From positions 1-50,969 of the forward strand of contig NZ_CVRU01000195.1 of NCBI RefSeq assembly GCF_001261715.1: a stretch of DNA of 50,969 bases. Reading direction: 5' to 3'. The notes under the pieces were generated by a model. That model made no database searches, was not told the origin of the DNA, and saw only the letters and a list, made by a program, of their open reading frames with translations. The position numbers were made by a program, and so were the translations under genes. Positions 6,732 to 15,064 of the stretch are shown here, in pieces (position 1 is the first letter of the stretch; each line of letters opens with the position of its first letter). Origin of the DNA: Dysgonomonas sp. HGC4. Its GTDB lineage: Bacteria > Bacteroidota > Bacteroidia > Bacteroidales > Dysgonomonadaceae.

Positions 6732-8603
6732 TTATGAAGCTGTTTCTGCACCTCTTATAACTCTCATAAACATTTCTGTCATTTTACGCTCAAATTCGTC
6801 TACACTTAAGCCGTTAAATGTTTGGTGTGTTGGTGAAAAACCTTTTATAAAACTGTCAATATTGATAGTGATATTCTTAGTTTGAGTACCGCCTTTAATA
6901 CCTTTCATATCATCGGCTATTGTAGTGCTGCCTGTACCAGTTGTGCTGCCTGTATCGCCTGTTATAGCTGTAGGTACACCTGAAAAGTCGCCTGAATCAT
7001 CATTCTTTTCAACATCAACTTTTATTCTTTCCCTAATATTATCCATATTAGGCATCTTGAAGTTGGTGAGCTTGTTATAAGCACCTTCAAAGTTTAAAGT
7101 GAATACATCATATAAGAGACTTCCAATCTCAACTAGCATATCTTTAAGCCACATTAAATAAGGTCTAACAGAACTGTATAAGTCTTTAAAGCCTCCTTTC
7201 AAACCTGTGATCTTACCAAGCCATTCACCCAATTTGCCAACTACAGCAGAGATAATAGAATACAGATTGTTAACTATATTCACTATTAAAATAATACCTC
7301 CATAAGTGATTTTAAATAGAACTTCGAAAACTAAGCCTAAACCGCTAATAAGGTCACGGAACATTTCTGAACTTCTATACAAATCTTTCCAGTATTGAAT
7401 GATACCTAGTACTTTTTCACCAACTTGAGAAAGAATAGGTAAAAACAGTTCTCCTATATGTATCATTTCAACTTTAATCTGGTTTTGAATTATTTTCCAG
7501 CTTTCGAGTGGTGTTAATGAATCAGTATAGGCTTTTTCCATTGAGCCTGCAGAGTTGGTTGTAGCATTTATAGCTTTTTCAAGTGCTGGTATATCTTGCA
7601 TTAATGAAGAAATACCTAAAGTTCCCATCTGATCAAGACCTAGTTTATCAAATTTGATCATTCGATCTTTATCAGACAAACCTTTCATTTGACTATCCAG
7701 TTCTTTGACTATGTCTAAAATTGGTTTGATTTTTTTTGTCATTGGGTCAAAAACATCTATACCTATTGATTTGAACCCTGACACGTACTTACCTGTTGCT
7801 TTATCAATTTGCCCTATGGCTATTTTCTGAGAGGATAACGCACGCATAATACCTTCTAAAGAGGTTGCAGACTTTTCTACACTTAAACGTCCTGTAAGCA
7901 TTGCAAAAGCACCTGCAGTTTGTTCAAGTTCGTAGCCTACATTCTTTGCGAGTGGTATTACTTTGGGTAGGTATTGTGATATGTCTTTAAACTCTGCATT
8001 ACCTTCTTTTACTGTTTCGAAAAGAATATCATACACACGAGTAGCTTCATAGCCTGTTGACATCATAACTGCAGTACCTGCAGCTGCAACAGTTTCAATT
8101 TCTGAGAAACCTGCTTTTGCAGCTCTCAAAGTTGGTTCTAATGTATCTAAGGATTGTTTGACACTAAGACCTGCAGATATAATTTTACTGAATGCTTTGG
8201 GTACTTCTTCGAGTTCAGCCACATTTCGACCACCTATCTCAAGTAATTTGTCTGAAAGTTTACCCAGCATTTTTTTAGATAGTTCTGCAGTGACGTTTAT
8301 TTCTGCCATTTGCACATGCCAGTCATTTGCAGCCATTGTACATTTTACAATAGCTGCACCAACAGCGGCTATGACTGCACCAACTGCCATGTATGGGTTG
8401 GCTAAAGAACCCAAAGCCCCAGACAGAGCAGGTACTTGAGCCTGAATAGATTCAAATATCTGGGAATTTCGGACACCGAAAGCATTTAAACGATCTTGCA
8501 TACCTCCTACAGCCCTTGTAACCTGCCTGCGTGCTGTATCAAGACCACGCCTTAAGTTGTTTCTTAAGTCTATAAGTAATTGTAATTTAGCAACTCCTGC
8601 CAT
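6732..8603 (-). CDS. Phage tail tape measure protein (TP901 type)
   Basis: A 623-aa protein whose first ~350 residues match the TP901 tape-measure core: helix-rich N-terminus, Gly/Ala hydrophobic segment near 75-110, then GISSxxM/TGRL-type helices (FAMLTGRLSVEKSATSLEGI). Hydrophobic segments near 415-450 are typical. It sets tail length inside the tube and may help DNA pass the envelope. It is encoded on the leftward operon next to head genes, whereas sheath, tube and baseplate genes are rightward about 10 kb away; in Mu these all lie in one operon. Confidence 0.92.
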   Translation of the reverse strand: MAGVAKLQLLIDLRNNLRRGLDTARRQVTRAVGGMQDRLNAFGVRNSQIFESIQAQVPALSGALGSLANPYMAVGAVIAAVGAAIVKCTMAANDWHVQMAEINVTAELSKKMLGKLSDKLLEIGGRNVAELEEVPKAFSKIISAGLSVKQSLDTLEPTLRAAKAGFSEIETVAAAGTAVMMSTGYEATRVYDILFETVKEGNAEFKDISQYLPKVIPLAKNVGYELEQTAGAFAMLTGRLSVEKSATSLEGIMRALSSQKIAIGQIDKATGKYVSGFKSIGIDVFDPMTKKIKPILDIVKELDSQMKGLSDKDRMIKFDKLGLDQMGTLGISSLMQDIPALEKAINATTNSAGSMEKAYTDSLTPLESWKIIQNQIKVEMIHIGELFLPILSQVGEKVLGIIQYWKDLYRSSEMFRDLISGLGLVFEVLFKITYGGIILIVNIVNNLYSIISAVVGKLGEWLGKITGLKGGFKDLYSSVRPYLMWLKDMLVEIGSLLYDVFTLNFEGAYNKLTNFKMPNMDNIRERIKVDVEKNDDSGDFSGVPTAITGDTGSTTGTGSTTIADDMKGIKGGTQTKNITINIDSFIKGFSPTHQTFNGLSVDEFERKMTEMFMRVIRGAETAS

Positions 8604-8689
8604 AATATTTGTATATTAATATAATGTTTGTATATTTGTATCGGTTTGGCTTGAGGGCTTAACCTCCACAAAAGCGGTTTTAACTTCGG

Positions 8690-9748
8690 TTATTGTCGCT
8701 TTTGTTCTGTTTTATACTCAAGCTTCTCAGTGTTATTAACCAGCCACACGGTTAAATCTTCTTTACCTTCATAGTGCTTTAATTGCCCCTTTATGATCTG
8801 ATCAGCTTGGTTTATATCCATGCTTTCGGGTATATGTATTACAATGTGTTCAGCCTGCTTTTTGCCGTTTTTAATTGCATTCTGAATAGATGATTTACTA
8901 CCATTTGAAGTTTCATATTCAATCGGTTTTTTATTATACATTGCATCAGGGTTCTTTTTAGGAAACTTTTGTAAATAGCTTTCAGGCAAATAAAGCTTTC
9001 TTGCTTCTGCATCTTTCTCAGAAATGATCGGTAATAGCTTAATCTGGGCTTTCTTGTCATACTTTTTTAAAAGCTTACTTATATCTATATTTTCAATCAG
9101 TTCTTTATCTCCGTGAAGTGGGTGTATCTCAAGTGAAATACCTTTACCAAAATCAACATCTATAAAAGTGTTTTTAGGTGGTAAATAAGATAATGCTTTG
9201 GTTATTTCTGCTCTGGGTACACCTGTGTAATACGGGTGATTTTGTGGATAAATAAGCCCTGTATTAGCTAAATTGGTTTTAAACATTTCAGGTATACCCA
9301 CATCAGGTATATTTTTATCCAGTGTTACACGTCCATATCCTGCGAGTTCCTGTACTGCTTCGCATCTACAGCCCCAGCCGTTAGGTGGGTAATGAGTAGT
9401 CCAAAAGCTATCCTTAAGAGGTCTTATTATACCATCAAGTAACTGATGAGCTGCACGTACGTGATCATCACCGACCGTTTGATATTTAAGGTTTGGTATT
9501 ACATCAGCCTCTCTTTCAAATTCAGCCCATCTGGCAGCACTCTGTGAAGCTGCAATAGCAAAGTTATATTCAGTCTCAAGCCACGTTATATTGTATTGAT
9601 CTAGTATACCTTCTGCAGCTTCTTTAAAGTCTGAAAATGAACGTACTTTACCTTCATTATCTTTTAATGCAAGGGTTAAATCTCGCATTTGTTGATAGTT
9701 CTTTGATGCACTGAAGTTCCACACGTCACGCACCAGATGAGTCAACAT
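8690..9748 (-). CDS. MuF-type minor head protein with C-terminal BECR-like toxin domain
   Basis: The conventional start is the ATG at 9748 (352 aa), but the frame is open and protein-like up to about 10019 (see next entry), giving about 441 aa, close to Mu gp30. Residues ~60-160 carry the MuF (head morphogenesis, SPP1 gp7-like) motif: VGDDHVRAAHQLLDG, WTTHYPPNGWGCRC. Residues ~205-352 (IKLLPIISEKDA, KNPDAMYNKKPIEYET, IQNAIKNGKKQAEHIVI) resemble the CdiA-CT/PBECR nuclease toxins found at MuF C-termini. MuF is injected or packaged with the head, so the toxin part could reach a recipient cell. No separate immunity gene is obvious between it and the tape measure. Confidence 0.85.
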   Translation of the reverse strand: MLTHLVRDVWNFSASKNYQQMRDLTLALKDNEGKVRSFSDFKEAAEGILDQYNITWLETEYNFAIAASQSAARWAEFEREADVIPNLKYQTVGDDHVRAAHQLLDGIIRPLKDSFWTTHYPPNGWGCRCEAVQELAGYGRVTLDKNIPDVGIPEMFKTNLANTGLIYPQNHPYYTGVPRAEITKALSYLPPKNTFIDVDFGKGISLEIHPLHGDKELIENIDISKLLKKYDKKAQIKLLPIISEKDAEARKLYLPESYLQKFPKKNPDAMYNKKPIEYETSNGSKSSIQNAIKNGKKQAEHIVIHIPESMDINQADQIIKGQLKHYEGKEDLTVWLVNNTEKLEYKTEQKRQ

Positions 9749-10019
9749 TTCTGCATCAGGTGTAGTAAAGTCTGCTTGAGATTGAAAAGAATCAATAACA
9801 CTGCCTGATAATGTTCTGACAGTTAAATCAAGTAAGCTGTCAAGGTCTTCACCTTTGCTGGCACGCTCTAAAATAGACTGTCTTAGCTTGCTAAGCTCAT
9901 CTGTGTACTGAAATGGCAGACCTTCTTCAGCTACTGGATGAGAACCTTTACAGTGTGGGCAAATGTCTTTATATAATTGAATGGGAACATAGTTTGCCCT
10001 TGCTTGTTCCCTTATCGAA
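9749..10019 (-). other. In-frame N-terminal extension of MuF gene without normal start; portal/MuF junction with slippery heptamer
   Basis: Upstream of the ATG at 9748 the MuF frame stays open for about 90 codons and contains no ATG, GTG or TTG. It encodes plausible protein including YKDICPHCKGSHPV (zinc-knuckle-like). The portal frame ends GGA AAT TTT CGA TAA; the sequence A AAT TTT there is an X XXY YYZ heptamer, and a -1 slip leads straight into the MuF frame (TCG ATA AGG GAA). Options: -1 frameshift making a portal-MuF fusion, initiation at ATA overlapping the portal TAA, or a one-base indel. Confidence 0.55.
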
Positions 10020-11235
10020 AATTTCCACTAAAAGCTGTTGGTGTTTTGCCTGTATCTAATACATTACTCGCTGCTCTTTTACCTATGATCGGTAAATTAT
10101 AAGTCTTTCTTAGTTCTTCTTCATCCATCTCATAACCCAGCTCCATAGCTTCTCTAGCAATATTCCACTGTTCGCTCAATGTTTGATCTTCTGTTTCGTC
10201 AAATACATATTCATGCTTCGTATTATCAAAGTTGAAACCTAGATTTTGGAGTATCGGAAAAAGTTGATCATTTATGCAGAACATCATATTTCTACGATCT
10301 GCCAATGCAATTTTATCATCAAGTGTTTTCTCGTGTATTTCCGTTTGTGATCTGTTTGCACCTTCATCAACCATTGTTGTCGAACCTACCATTCTTTTGC
10401 TTACTTCATTGTTTTGAAGCTTTGCATTTTCGATATACGTTTTTTCAGGATTACCAGCGTTTGCTAAATCGTGTATGGTGATTGTTGTTCCGTACGGTAA
10501 AACACCAGTACCAGAATCACCTAAATTTTGTAATGACTTTTCAATCTTTGGAACTTCTGCAGTATTGTTGGTTGTTGCTGTGATCAGTGGTTTACTGAAT
10601 CGCTCTGTAAATTCAGCATATGACTGTAAAGCGTTACGCTTCCAAATTACATTGGGTATGACATCATTGATAAGCCCAAATTTAGAAGGGTGCATAATCT
10701 CTATCACATTGGGAACTTCGAGATAATTCACATATTCATTGCCTGCAACCTCTAAGTACATTCGTGCCTTTTGAGGACAAATGTTTCTTCTTGGTATGAT
10801 GCTGAATTTTGGCAGATCATTTATTCTGAAAAATTGTGCTACTGTGTATTTTTTAAATACAGAATCAAGTGCATTATCTAAGAACTCAAAAAACCATTGC
10901 TTGTTTAAAAAGTCGGTTTGTTCGTCCAGTTCTTTTTTAGTTGTCTTATCTCTTACATAACCTCTATGGTTGAGCGTTGCAGATTTACGCACATCAATAA
11001 CAGATGCAAGATGTGCATCAAGTATCAAGTCCTCAATAGTATCTTGCATACCGTACCAGCGTGGGTCATCGGGGCTTTCTGCAGCTCTTAAGTGTTGTCT
11101 CCAACCGTCTATGTCTTTTCGGTTTCTATCTGTAAATTCTTGAGCGATGGTAAGAGCCATCTCACGAACTTCTTTTTTGGGTGCTGCTTGTGAAACAGGA
11201 CTTTTACCCCAGTTGAAAAAATCTTTAAAGCCCAT
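10012..11235 (-). CDS. Phage portal protein (DUF935, Mu gp29-like)
   Basis: The portal dodecamer forms the DNA entry vertex of the head. The 407-aa protein has the DUF935 pattern: DDPRWYGMQDTIEDLILDAHL, SVIDVRKSATLNHRGY, the VPNVIEIMHPSKFG segment, and MVGSTTMVDEGANRSQTEIH near residue 290. It is shorter than Mu gp29 (about 512 aa) but similar to Bacteroidetes versions. It lies between gp36-like and MuF genes, as in Mu-like head clusters. Its last codons contain a -1 slippery heptamer and may yield a longer fusion. Confidence 0.9.
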   Translation of the reverse strand: MGFKDFFNWGKSPVSQAAPKKEVREMALTIAQEFTDRNRKDIDGWRQHLRAAESPDDPRWYGMQDTIEDLILDAHLASVIDVRKSATLNHRGYVRDKTTKKELDEQTDFLNKQWFFEFLDNALDSVFKKYTVAQFFRINDLPKFSIIPRRNICPQKARMYLEVAGNEYVNYLEVPNVIEIMHPSKFGLINDVIPNVIWKRNALQSYAEFTERFSKPLITATTNNTAEVPKIEKSLQNLGDSGTGVLPYGTTITIHDLANAGNPEKTYIENAKLQNNEVSKRMVGSTTMVDEGANRSQTEIHEKTLDDKIALADRRNMMFCINDQLFPILQNLGFNFDNTKHEYVFDETEDQTLSEQWNIAREAMELGYEMDEEELRKTYNLPIIGKRAASNVLDTGKTPTAFSGNFR

Positions 11236-11255
11236 TTAAAGTAAGTTTAAATTGT

Positions 11256-11699
11256 TTACCATCTTTGATTTTCTTGCGGTTTGCTGTTTATGCGTACCTC
11301 AGTGTATTGATTGCCGTTTTCATCAACAACAGGTGGCAAGTCAACAGGATTAGTACCGTTACCTACATCTTTAAGCCAGTCAATTACATCTTGGTATCGG
11401 GTTGATCGGTGTTCTGGTATATCCTTCATCCCTGTTTGACTGTACAGGTGATATAAAGCAATGTCGATTGTTGCAGTTACAATATACTGATCACGTGTAT
11501 CTTTTTCACCTTCTAAAATGGGTGCAAAAATCAACCTGCAATCATAGCGTTTGCCTATCCTGTTGCGTATTTGTGCCAATGCTGTTTGTTCGGCTCTAAA
11601 CAGTTTAGGACTGTTGTAAAAGTCGGTTGCGGTCAACAAACGAAGTATTTCGTTTTTTATCTGCATGTCATAATCTGACTCTAATATAAATCGTGCCAT
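11256..11699 (-). CDS. DUF1320 protein (Mu gp36-like head-tail connector)
   Basis: The 147-aa protein follows the gp36 pattern: start ARFILESDYDMQIKNEIL, a helical core with AEQTALAQIRNRIGKRYD, a second helix TATIDIALYHLYS and a final conserved DVIDWLKDVGNG. Such proteins join head and tail at the neck. It begins one base before the terminase stop and is followed after 20 nt by the portal gene. Confidence 0.85.
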   Translation of the reverse strand: MARFILESDYDMQIKNEILRLLTATDFYNSPKLFRAEQTALAQIRNRIGKRYDCRLIFAPILEGEKDTRDQYIVTATIDIALYHLYSQTGMKDIPEHRSTRYQDVIDWLKDVGNGTNPVDLPPVVDENGNQYTEVRINSKPQENQRW

Positions 11700-13250
11700 T
11701 TAAAAGCGGTTTTTACCCGTTGTTCGGGGTGTAGTTCTTATTTCAAATTTCTCTATAAAAGTGGCTTTGTTAAGCTCTGATATTGCAGACTGTAACGCAT
11801 CAGGTGCATCATCATTTGCACCACTTCCTTTCTCGAAAGCAAGCAACTGATCAATCATATTTACAATGTCCTGTTTGTTCTTTAAAAGCTCATTGAAGAA
11901 TACATTGAGACGCTCAAAGAAACCTGCCATTGATTCAATACGATCAAACTTGTTATGCTTTTGCCCTTTATCAGCTGTCACTGGTATGTAGTAACCACGG
12001 CTGTCACCTTCCATATCAAAGTCGTTCACAAACTCATCTTGTGCAAATAACCCCTCTATCAAGTATCTGACATTGTATTTTTGAAGCTGTAACTTTTCGT
12101 ACAGGTCATACAACCATGTTGCAGCTACAGCACGAGAAGTTTGACGAACAAAAGCGTCTATGATATGAAATTCACGACCTTTTTTACCAACCAAAACGAG
12201 TGCTTTATAATCACCTTTGTCTTTGTAAGACAAGTCACCATACAGGCACAAACTATCATACATGTGCAATGGCAGAATCTTTTTATACTGCATCCATTCA
12301 GGGTTGAATATTGTACCATCTACAAGAGGTATGCACATATATTCACGCATCCACGCTCTGTAAGGTGTTGCTGCACGTTTCTCTCTCCAGTACTGAGCCG
12401 TATATTTTGCAGACCACGAAGGTGTAAAATCAGCATCCAGTACTGCAGGCGTTTTGATATGATAAAATGTTCTTGGTAATCCTTGTTCTTTGGCTGCTTT
12501 ATTGGCTATTTCAGATTGCTCTATCAGTTTGGCTTGTAAAGAGTTTTTATGTATAAGGTTGTTGTTAAAAACAAACCGTTCATTTCCTTTATCAAAACAC
12601 CCCCATAGCGAACTGGTTATATAGTCCATTCCTTCACGTATCAAGCGATCATTGTTACACATTTTCAGTGTGTCAATATCATCACAGGCGATATAGTCGG
12701 GGCGGTGTTCACCATTACGCAAACCTCTGGGGTCTTGTCCGAAACCGATTGCCTGAAACTTTACACCGTCCTTTGTCGTGAAATTGCCATCAGCCCAACT
12801 GCCATGCTTAAATTGATCACCATAATCATTTTTTAATCTGTCATTGTGTGTAAGTTCTGCCTGAACATCTGCAAGCAATTCTGTTGCTTTCTCATCATTG
12901 CGACCAACTAACAACATGAACCACATTTCCTTTTTAACCAGTGCCAGAAATAACGGTACACCTAAGACCGTTATCACCGATTTTGCACTACCTCTAAAAG
13001 CATCATTCAGCAGTTTTATAATGAATTTAAAGATTAGCAGATCAGCAATTTTTTTGTGAAAAGGAGCTGATTCACAAGTAGCATAGTGAGGAAAATAGTA
13101 AGCCCACCATTTAAGAAAATCAGCCTCAAGTGATTTTATACGCTTGTATTTTTGATCAGGTGTTTCATTTATATTTATAGTTGCAGCTTTTTGAATCAGT
13201 ACACAATGATCATCATATTCACGCTGAATCTTGTCATAGTTAATTGCCAT
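11700..13250 (-). CDS. Terminase large subunit (Mu gp28-like)
   Basis: ATP-driven DNA packaging motor and nuclease. The 516-aa protein has a Walker A variant AFRGSAKSVI at residues 84-93, Walker B PDYIACDDIDT near 190, and the RNase H-like nuclease half with LYGDLSYKDKGDYKALV (first acidic residue) and C-terminal NDDAPDALQSAI (last acidic residues). The ATG overlaps the small-terminase gene by 11 nt. Mu-like phages package by headful and cut host DNA outside the phage ends, fitting the absence of cos or pac signals here. Confidence 0.93.
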   Translation of the reverse strand: MAINYDKIQREYDDHCVLIQKAATININETPDQKYKRIKSLEADFLKWWAYYFPHYATCESAPFHKKIADLLIFKFIIKLLNDAFRGSAKSVITVLGVPLFLALVKKEMWFMLLVGRNDEKATELLADVQAELTHNDRLKNDYGDQFKHGSWADGNFTTKDGVKFQAIGFGQDPRGLRNGEHRPDYIACDDIDTLKMCNNDRLIREGMDYITSSLWGCFDKGNERFVFNNNLIHKNSLQAKLIEQSEIANKAAKEQGLPRTFYHIKTPAVLDADFTPSWSAKYTAQYWREKRAATPYRAWMREYMCIPLVDGTIFNPEWMQYKKILPLHMYDSLCLYGDLSYKDKGDYKALVLVGKKGREFHIIDAFVRQTSRAVAATWLYDLYEKLQLQKYNVRYLIEGLFAQDEFVNDFDMEGDSRGYYIPVTADKGQKHNKFDRIESMAGFFERLNVFFNELLKNKQDIVNMIDQLLAFEKGSGANDDAPDALQSAISELNKATFIEKFEIRTTPRTTGKNRF

Positions 13251-13728
13251 TCTCCTGCTGAATTTTGAATGTTAAAAACATCTTGTGATACTGTGTCATT
13301 TGTGCTGCAAGTTTCGGTTCTCTCTCACACACAAATTTGTCAAGCTCAACAAGTACATCACGAACTACAGCAGGGCTTGCTTTCTTGCTTATGTAGTCGT
13401 AAGCTTTCATAACCTTACTCAGTGAATCTGCATCTACTTCTTTTATTTCCTCTCCTTTTTCATTCTTTCTGGTTATACCGTTTACGTTTCGCATTGCAGC
13501 CTGTAGCAACGTTTTCTTAAGTTCTGCAGGACCTGTAGTAAATAAGTCTTTTGTATCATCCCATTCATATTTATCACGCCATTCATAAATGGTTTTGATA
13601 TTCCTTTCCAGTTCATCAGCAATAGCTTGAGGTGATATACCTTTTTCCACATACAACCATTCTGCATGTTTGATCTCACTTTTTGTTGCAGCTCCTTTTG
13701 TAGTCTTTTTAGTCTCTTTCTTAGCCAT
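13240..13728 (-). CDS. Terminase small subunit-like protein (Mu gp27/DUF1804-like)
   Basis: A 162-aa protein with a Lys/Thr-rich N-terminus (KKETKKTTKGAATKSE), a helix-turn-helix (EKGISPQAIADELERNIKTIYEWRDKYEWDD) and a helical C-terminus. This matches the small DNA-recognition terminase subunits of Mu-like phages. First gene of the leftward late operon. The ATG at 13728 is preferred; a different frame over the same bases (13482-13796) is a shadow. Confidence 0.85.
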   Translation of the reverse strand: MAKKETKKTTKGAATKSEIKHAEWLYVEKGISPQAIADELERNIKTIYEWRDKYEWDDTKDLFTTGPAELKKTLLQAAMRNVNGITRKNEKGEEIKEVDADSLSKVMKAYDYISKKASPAVVRDVLVELDKFVCEREPKLAAQMTQYHKMFLTFKIQQENGN

Positions 13729-13785
13729 TGTTCAGCTTTTTTAAGAACAATATTACCCAGATTATCAGGCTGTTTGCAAACCACG

Positions 13786-13823
13786 AATAAAGCCATTTAA
13801 CTATTTAATAAAGTGGCTTTATT
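13786..13823. promoter_or_regulatory. Inverted repeat between divergent late operons
   Basis: AATAAAGCCA (13786-13795) and TGGCTTTATT (13814-13823) form a perfect 10-bp inverted repeat with an 18-bp spacer, located between the divergent late operons. No consensus Bacteroidetes promoter is evident here, so this may be an activator site or a hairpin in a leader. A related TGGCTTTATT occurs at 33500-33509. Confidence 0.45.
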
Positions 13824-13886
13824 GTTCGTTAAAACAGCTTTGTATCTCATAGTTCTATGTAATGCAAAGTGATATACTTTAGCAAT

Positions 13887-13918
13887 CTCAAAACGCTTTA
13901 AAACGGCTCAAACAATGC
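13887..13918 (+). repeat. Ten-bp phased AAACG repeats upstream of protease gene
   Basis: CTCAAAACG, CTTTAAAACGG and CTCAAACAATGC follow each other with a 10-bp period (AAACGcttta, AAACGgctca, AACAAtgctt), ending 14 bp before the ATG at 13933. Similar phased elements precede the starts at 20284, 28418 and 33464. Possible regulator site or translation signal. Confidence 0.45.
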
Positions 13919-13932
13919 TTATGTAAACGATT

Positions 13933-15030
13933 ATGCAGATTAAAGAACTAGATAAAGAACATGTTGAAGCAAAGCTGTACGGTAATATCGGGGGCTTTTT
14001 CAATAACGGTGAAACCTTCACGGCATTACTAGAAGGCTTTGAGGCAAAAGGCTATAAAGAAGTAACCTTCAGGATGCACTGTTACGGCGGTTCAGTACTC
14101 GAAGGCAATGTTATGTACAATGCTTTGCTAAACTCGAAAATGAAGATAAACATCATCATTGACGGTGTTGCAGCTTCAATGGGCTTCTATCTGCTGCCTT
14201 CTGTAGCAAACGTGTATATAGTTGAAAATGGTTTCGGTATGGCACACAGAGCATCAGCCCCAGAGACGGGCGATGCTGATGCACATTTACTTGTTGCAAA
14301 ACTTCTGCAGGATATGGAAAGCAGTTTCATAAAACGACTCACAGAACGTACAGGAATGACAGCAGACGAAATAAAATCAATGTGGTTTGATGGTCGTGAT
14401 CATTGGCTTAATGCTGATGAGATGGTGAAGTACGGACTGGCACAAAAGAAACTGCCAGCAATCGCAAAAAACATACAAGTACTGGATAGTGAAATAGTAA
14501 AAGGTATGACTGCAGAGGCTATGTATAACCGTTTTGCAGCACAATTAGATAATCAAAATATTAATTCAAAAAGTGATAAAATGAAACAAATTCTTATTGA
14601 CACTTATAAGCTTGAAGGTGTAACTGCTGAAAGTAGCGATGCAGACATAATGGCAAAGATGAAAGAAAAGACTGAAGGCTATGAAGCTTCAGCAAAAGCC
14701 AAAGAAGCAACGGTTATTAAAGCCCTGCTGGATAATGCGAAAGTTGCTGCAGGTGATCAGAGAACTGCGTACGAGCTTATTGGTGCTACAGCAGGTATTG
14801 AAGCTTTAACTGCAATACTACCTAAAGAAGCCCCTTCTGCGATTGTACAACCTATTGCCAGCCTTATAAAGAGTGAAGTTGTTGGTGAAGCTGTCGGTGC
14901 ATCTGCAGTAGTTCAAAACTGGGACTGGTATCAGGCAAATGCTTCTGCTGATTTAGAGGCTATGCAAACTGCAAACCCTACACAGTTTAACGCTTTGTAT
15001 AAAGCAAAATATGGCGTTGAACCTGCTTAA
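13933..15030 (+). CDS. Head maturation protease (ClpP/S14-type) fused to scaffold
   Basis: The first ~200 residues are a ClpP-like serine protease: RMHCYGGSVLEGNVMYNAL, the nucleophile in DGVAASMGFY (Ser82) and the catalytic His in FGMAHRAS (His105). The remainder (about 215-365) is a charged helical region typical of scaffold, removed by the protease during capsid maturation. An internal ATG at 14581 (Met217), after AAAAAGTGATAAA, is well placed to start a separate scaffold protein, as with nested scaffolds of Mu (gpI/gpZ) and lambda. First gene of the rightward late operon. Confidence 0.9.
   Translation: MQIKELDKEHVEAKLYGNIGGFFNNGETFTALLEGFEAKGYKEVTFRMHCYGGSVLEGNVMYNALLNSKMKINIIIDGVAASMGFYLLPSVANVYIVENGFGMAHRASAPETGDADAHLLVAKLLQDMESSFIKRLTERTGMTADEIKSMWFDGRDHWLNADEMVKYGLAQKKLPAIAKNIQVLDSEIVKGMTAEAMYNRFAAQLDNQNINSKSDKMKQILIDTYKLEGVTAESSDADIMAKMKEKTEGYEASAKAKEATVIKALLDNAKVAAGDQRTAYELIGATAGIEALTAILPKEAPSAIVQPIASLIKSEVVGEAVGASAVVQNWDWYQANASADLEAMQTANPTQFNALYKAKYGVEPA
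14581..15030 (+). CDS. Possible nested scaffold protein (internal start)
   Basis: In-frame product of 149 aa beginning MKQILIDTYKLEGV at Met217 of the protease-scaffold. It covers just the scaffold-like helical domain (SSDADIMAKMKEKTEGYEASAKAKE) and ends at the same stop. Supported by domain boundary and precedent only. Confidence 0.45.
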   Translation: MKQILIDTYKLEGVTAESSDADIMAKMKEKTEGYEASAKAKEATVIKALLDNAKVAAGDQRTAYELIGATAGIEALTAILPKEAPSAIVQPIASLIKSEVVGEAVGASAVVQNWDWYQANASADLEAMQTANPTQFNALYKAKYGVEPA

Positions 15031-15064
15031 TAAAACATTTAATTAATCATATAAAACTACTAAA

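Noticed and set aside
13482-13796. 104-codon minus-strand frame over the small-terminase gene
   Set aside because: Overlaps the terminase small subunit in another frame; its protein has no family-like pattern while the 162-aa frame has a clear helix-turn-helix.
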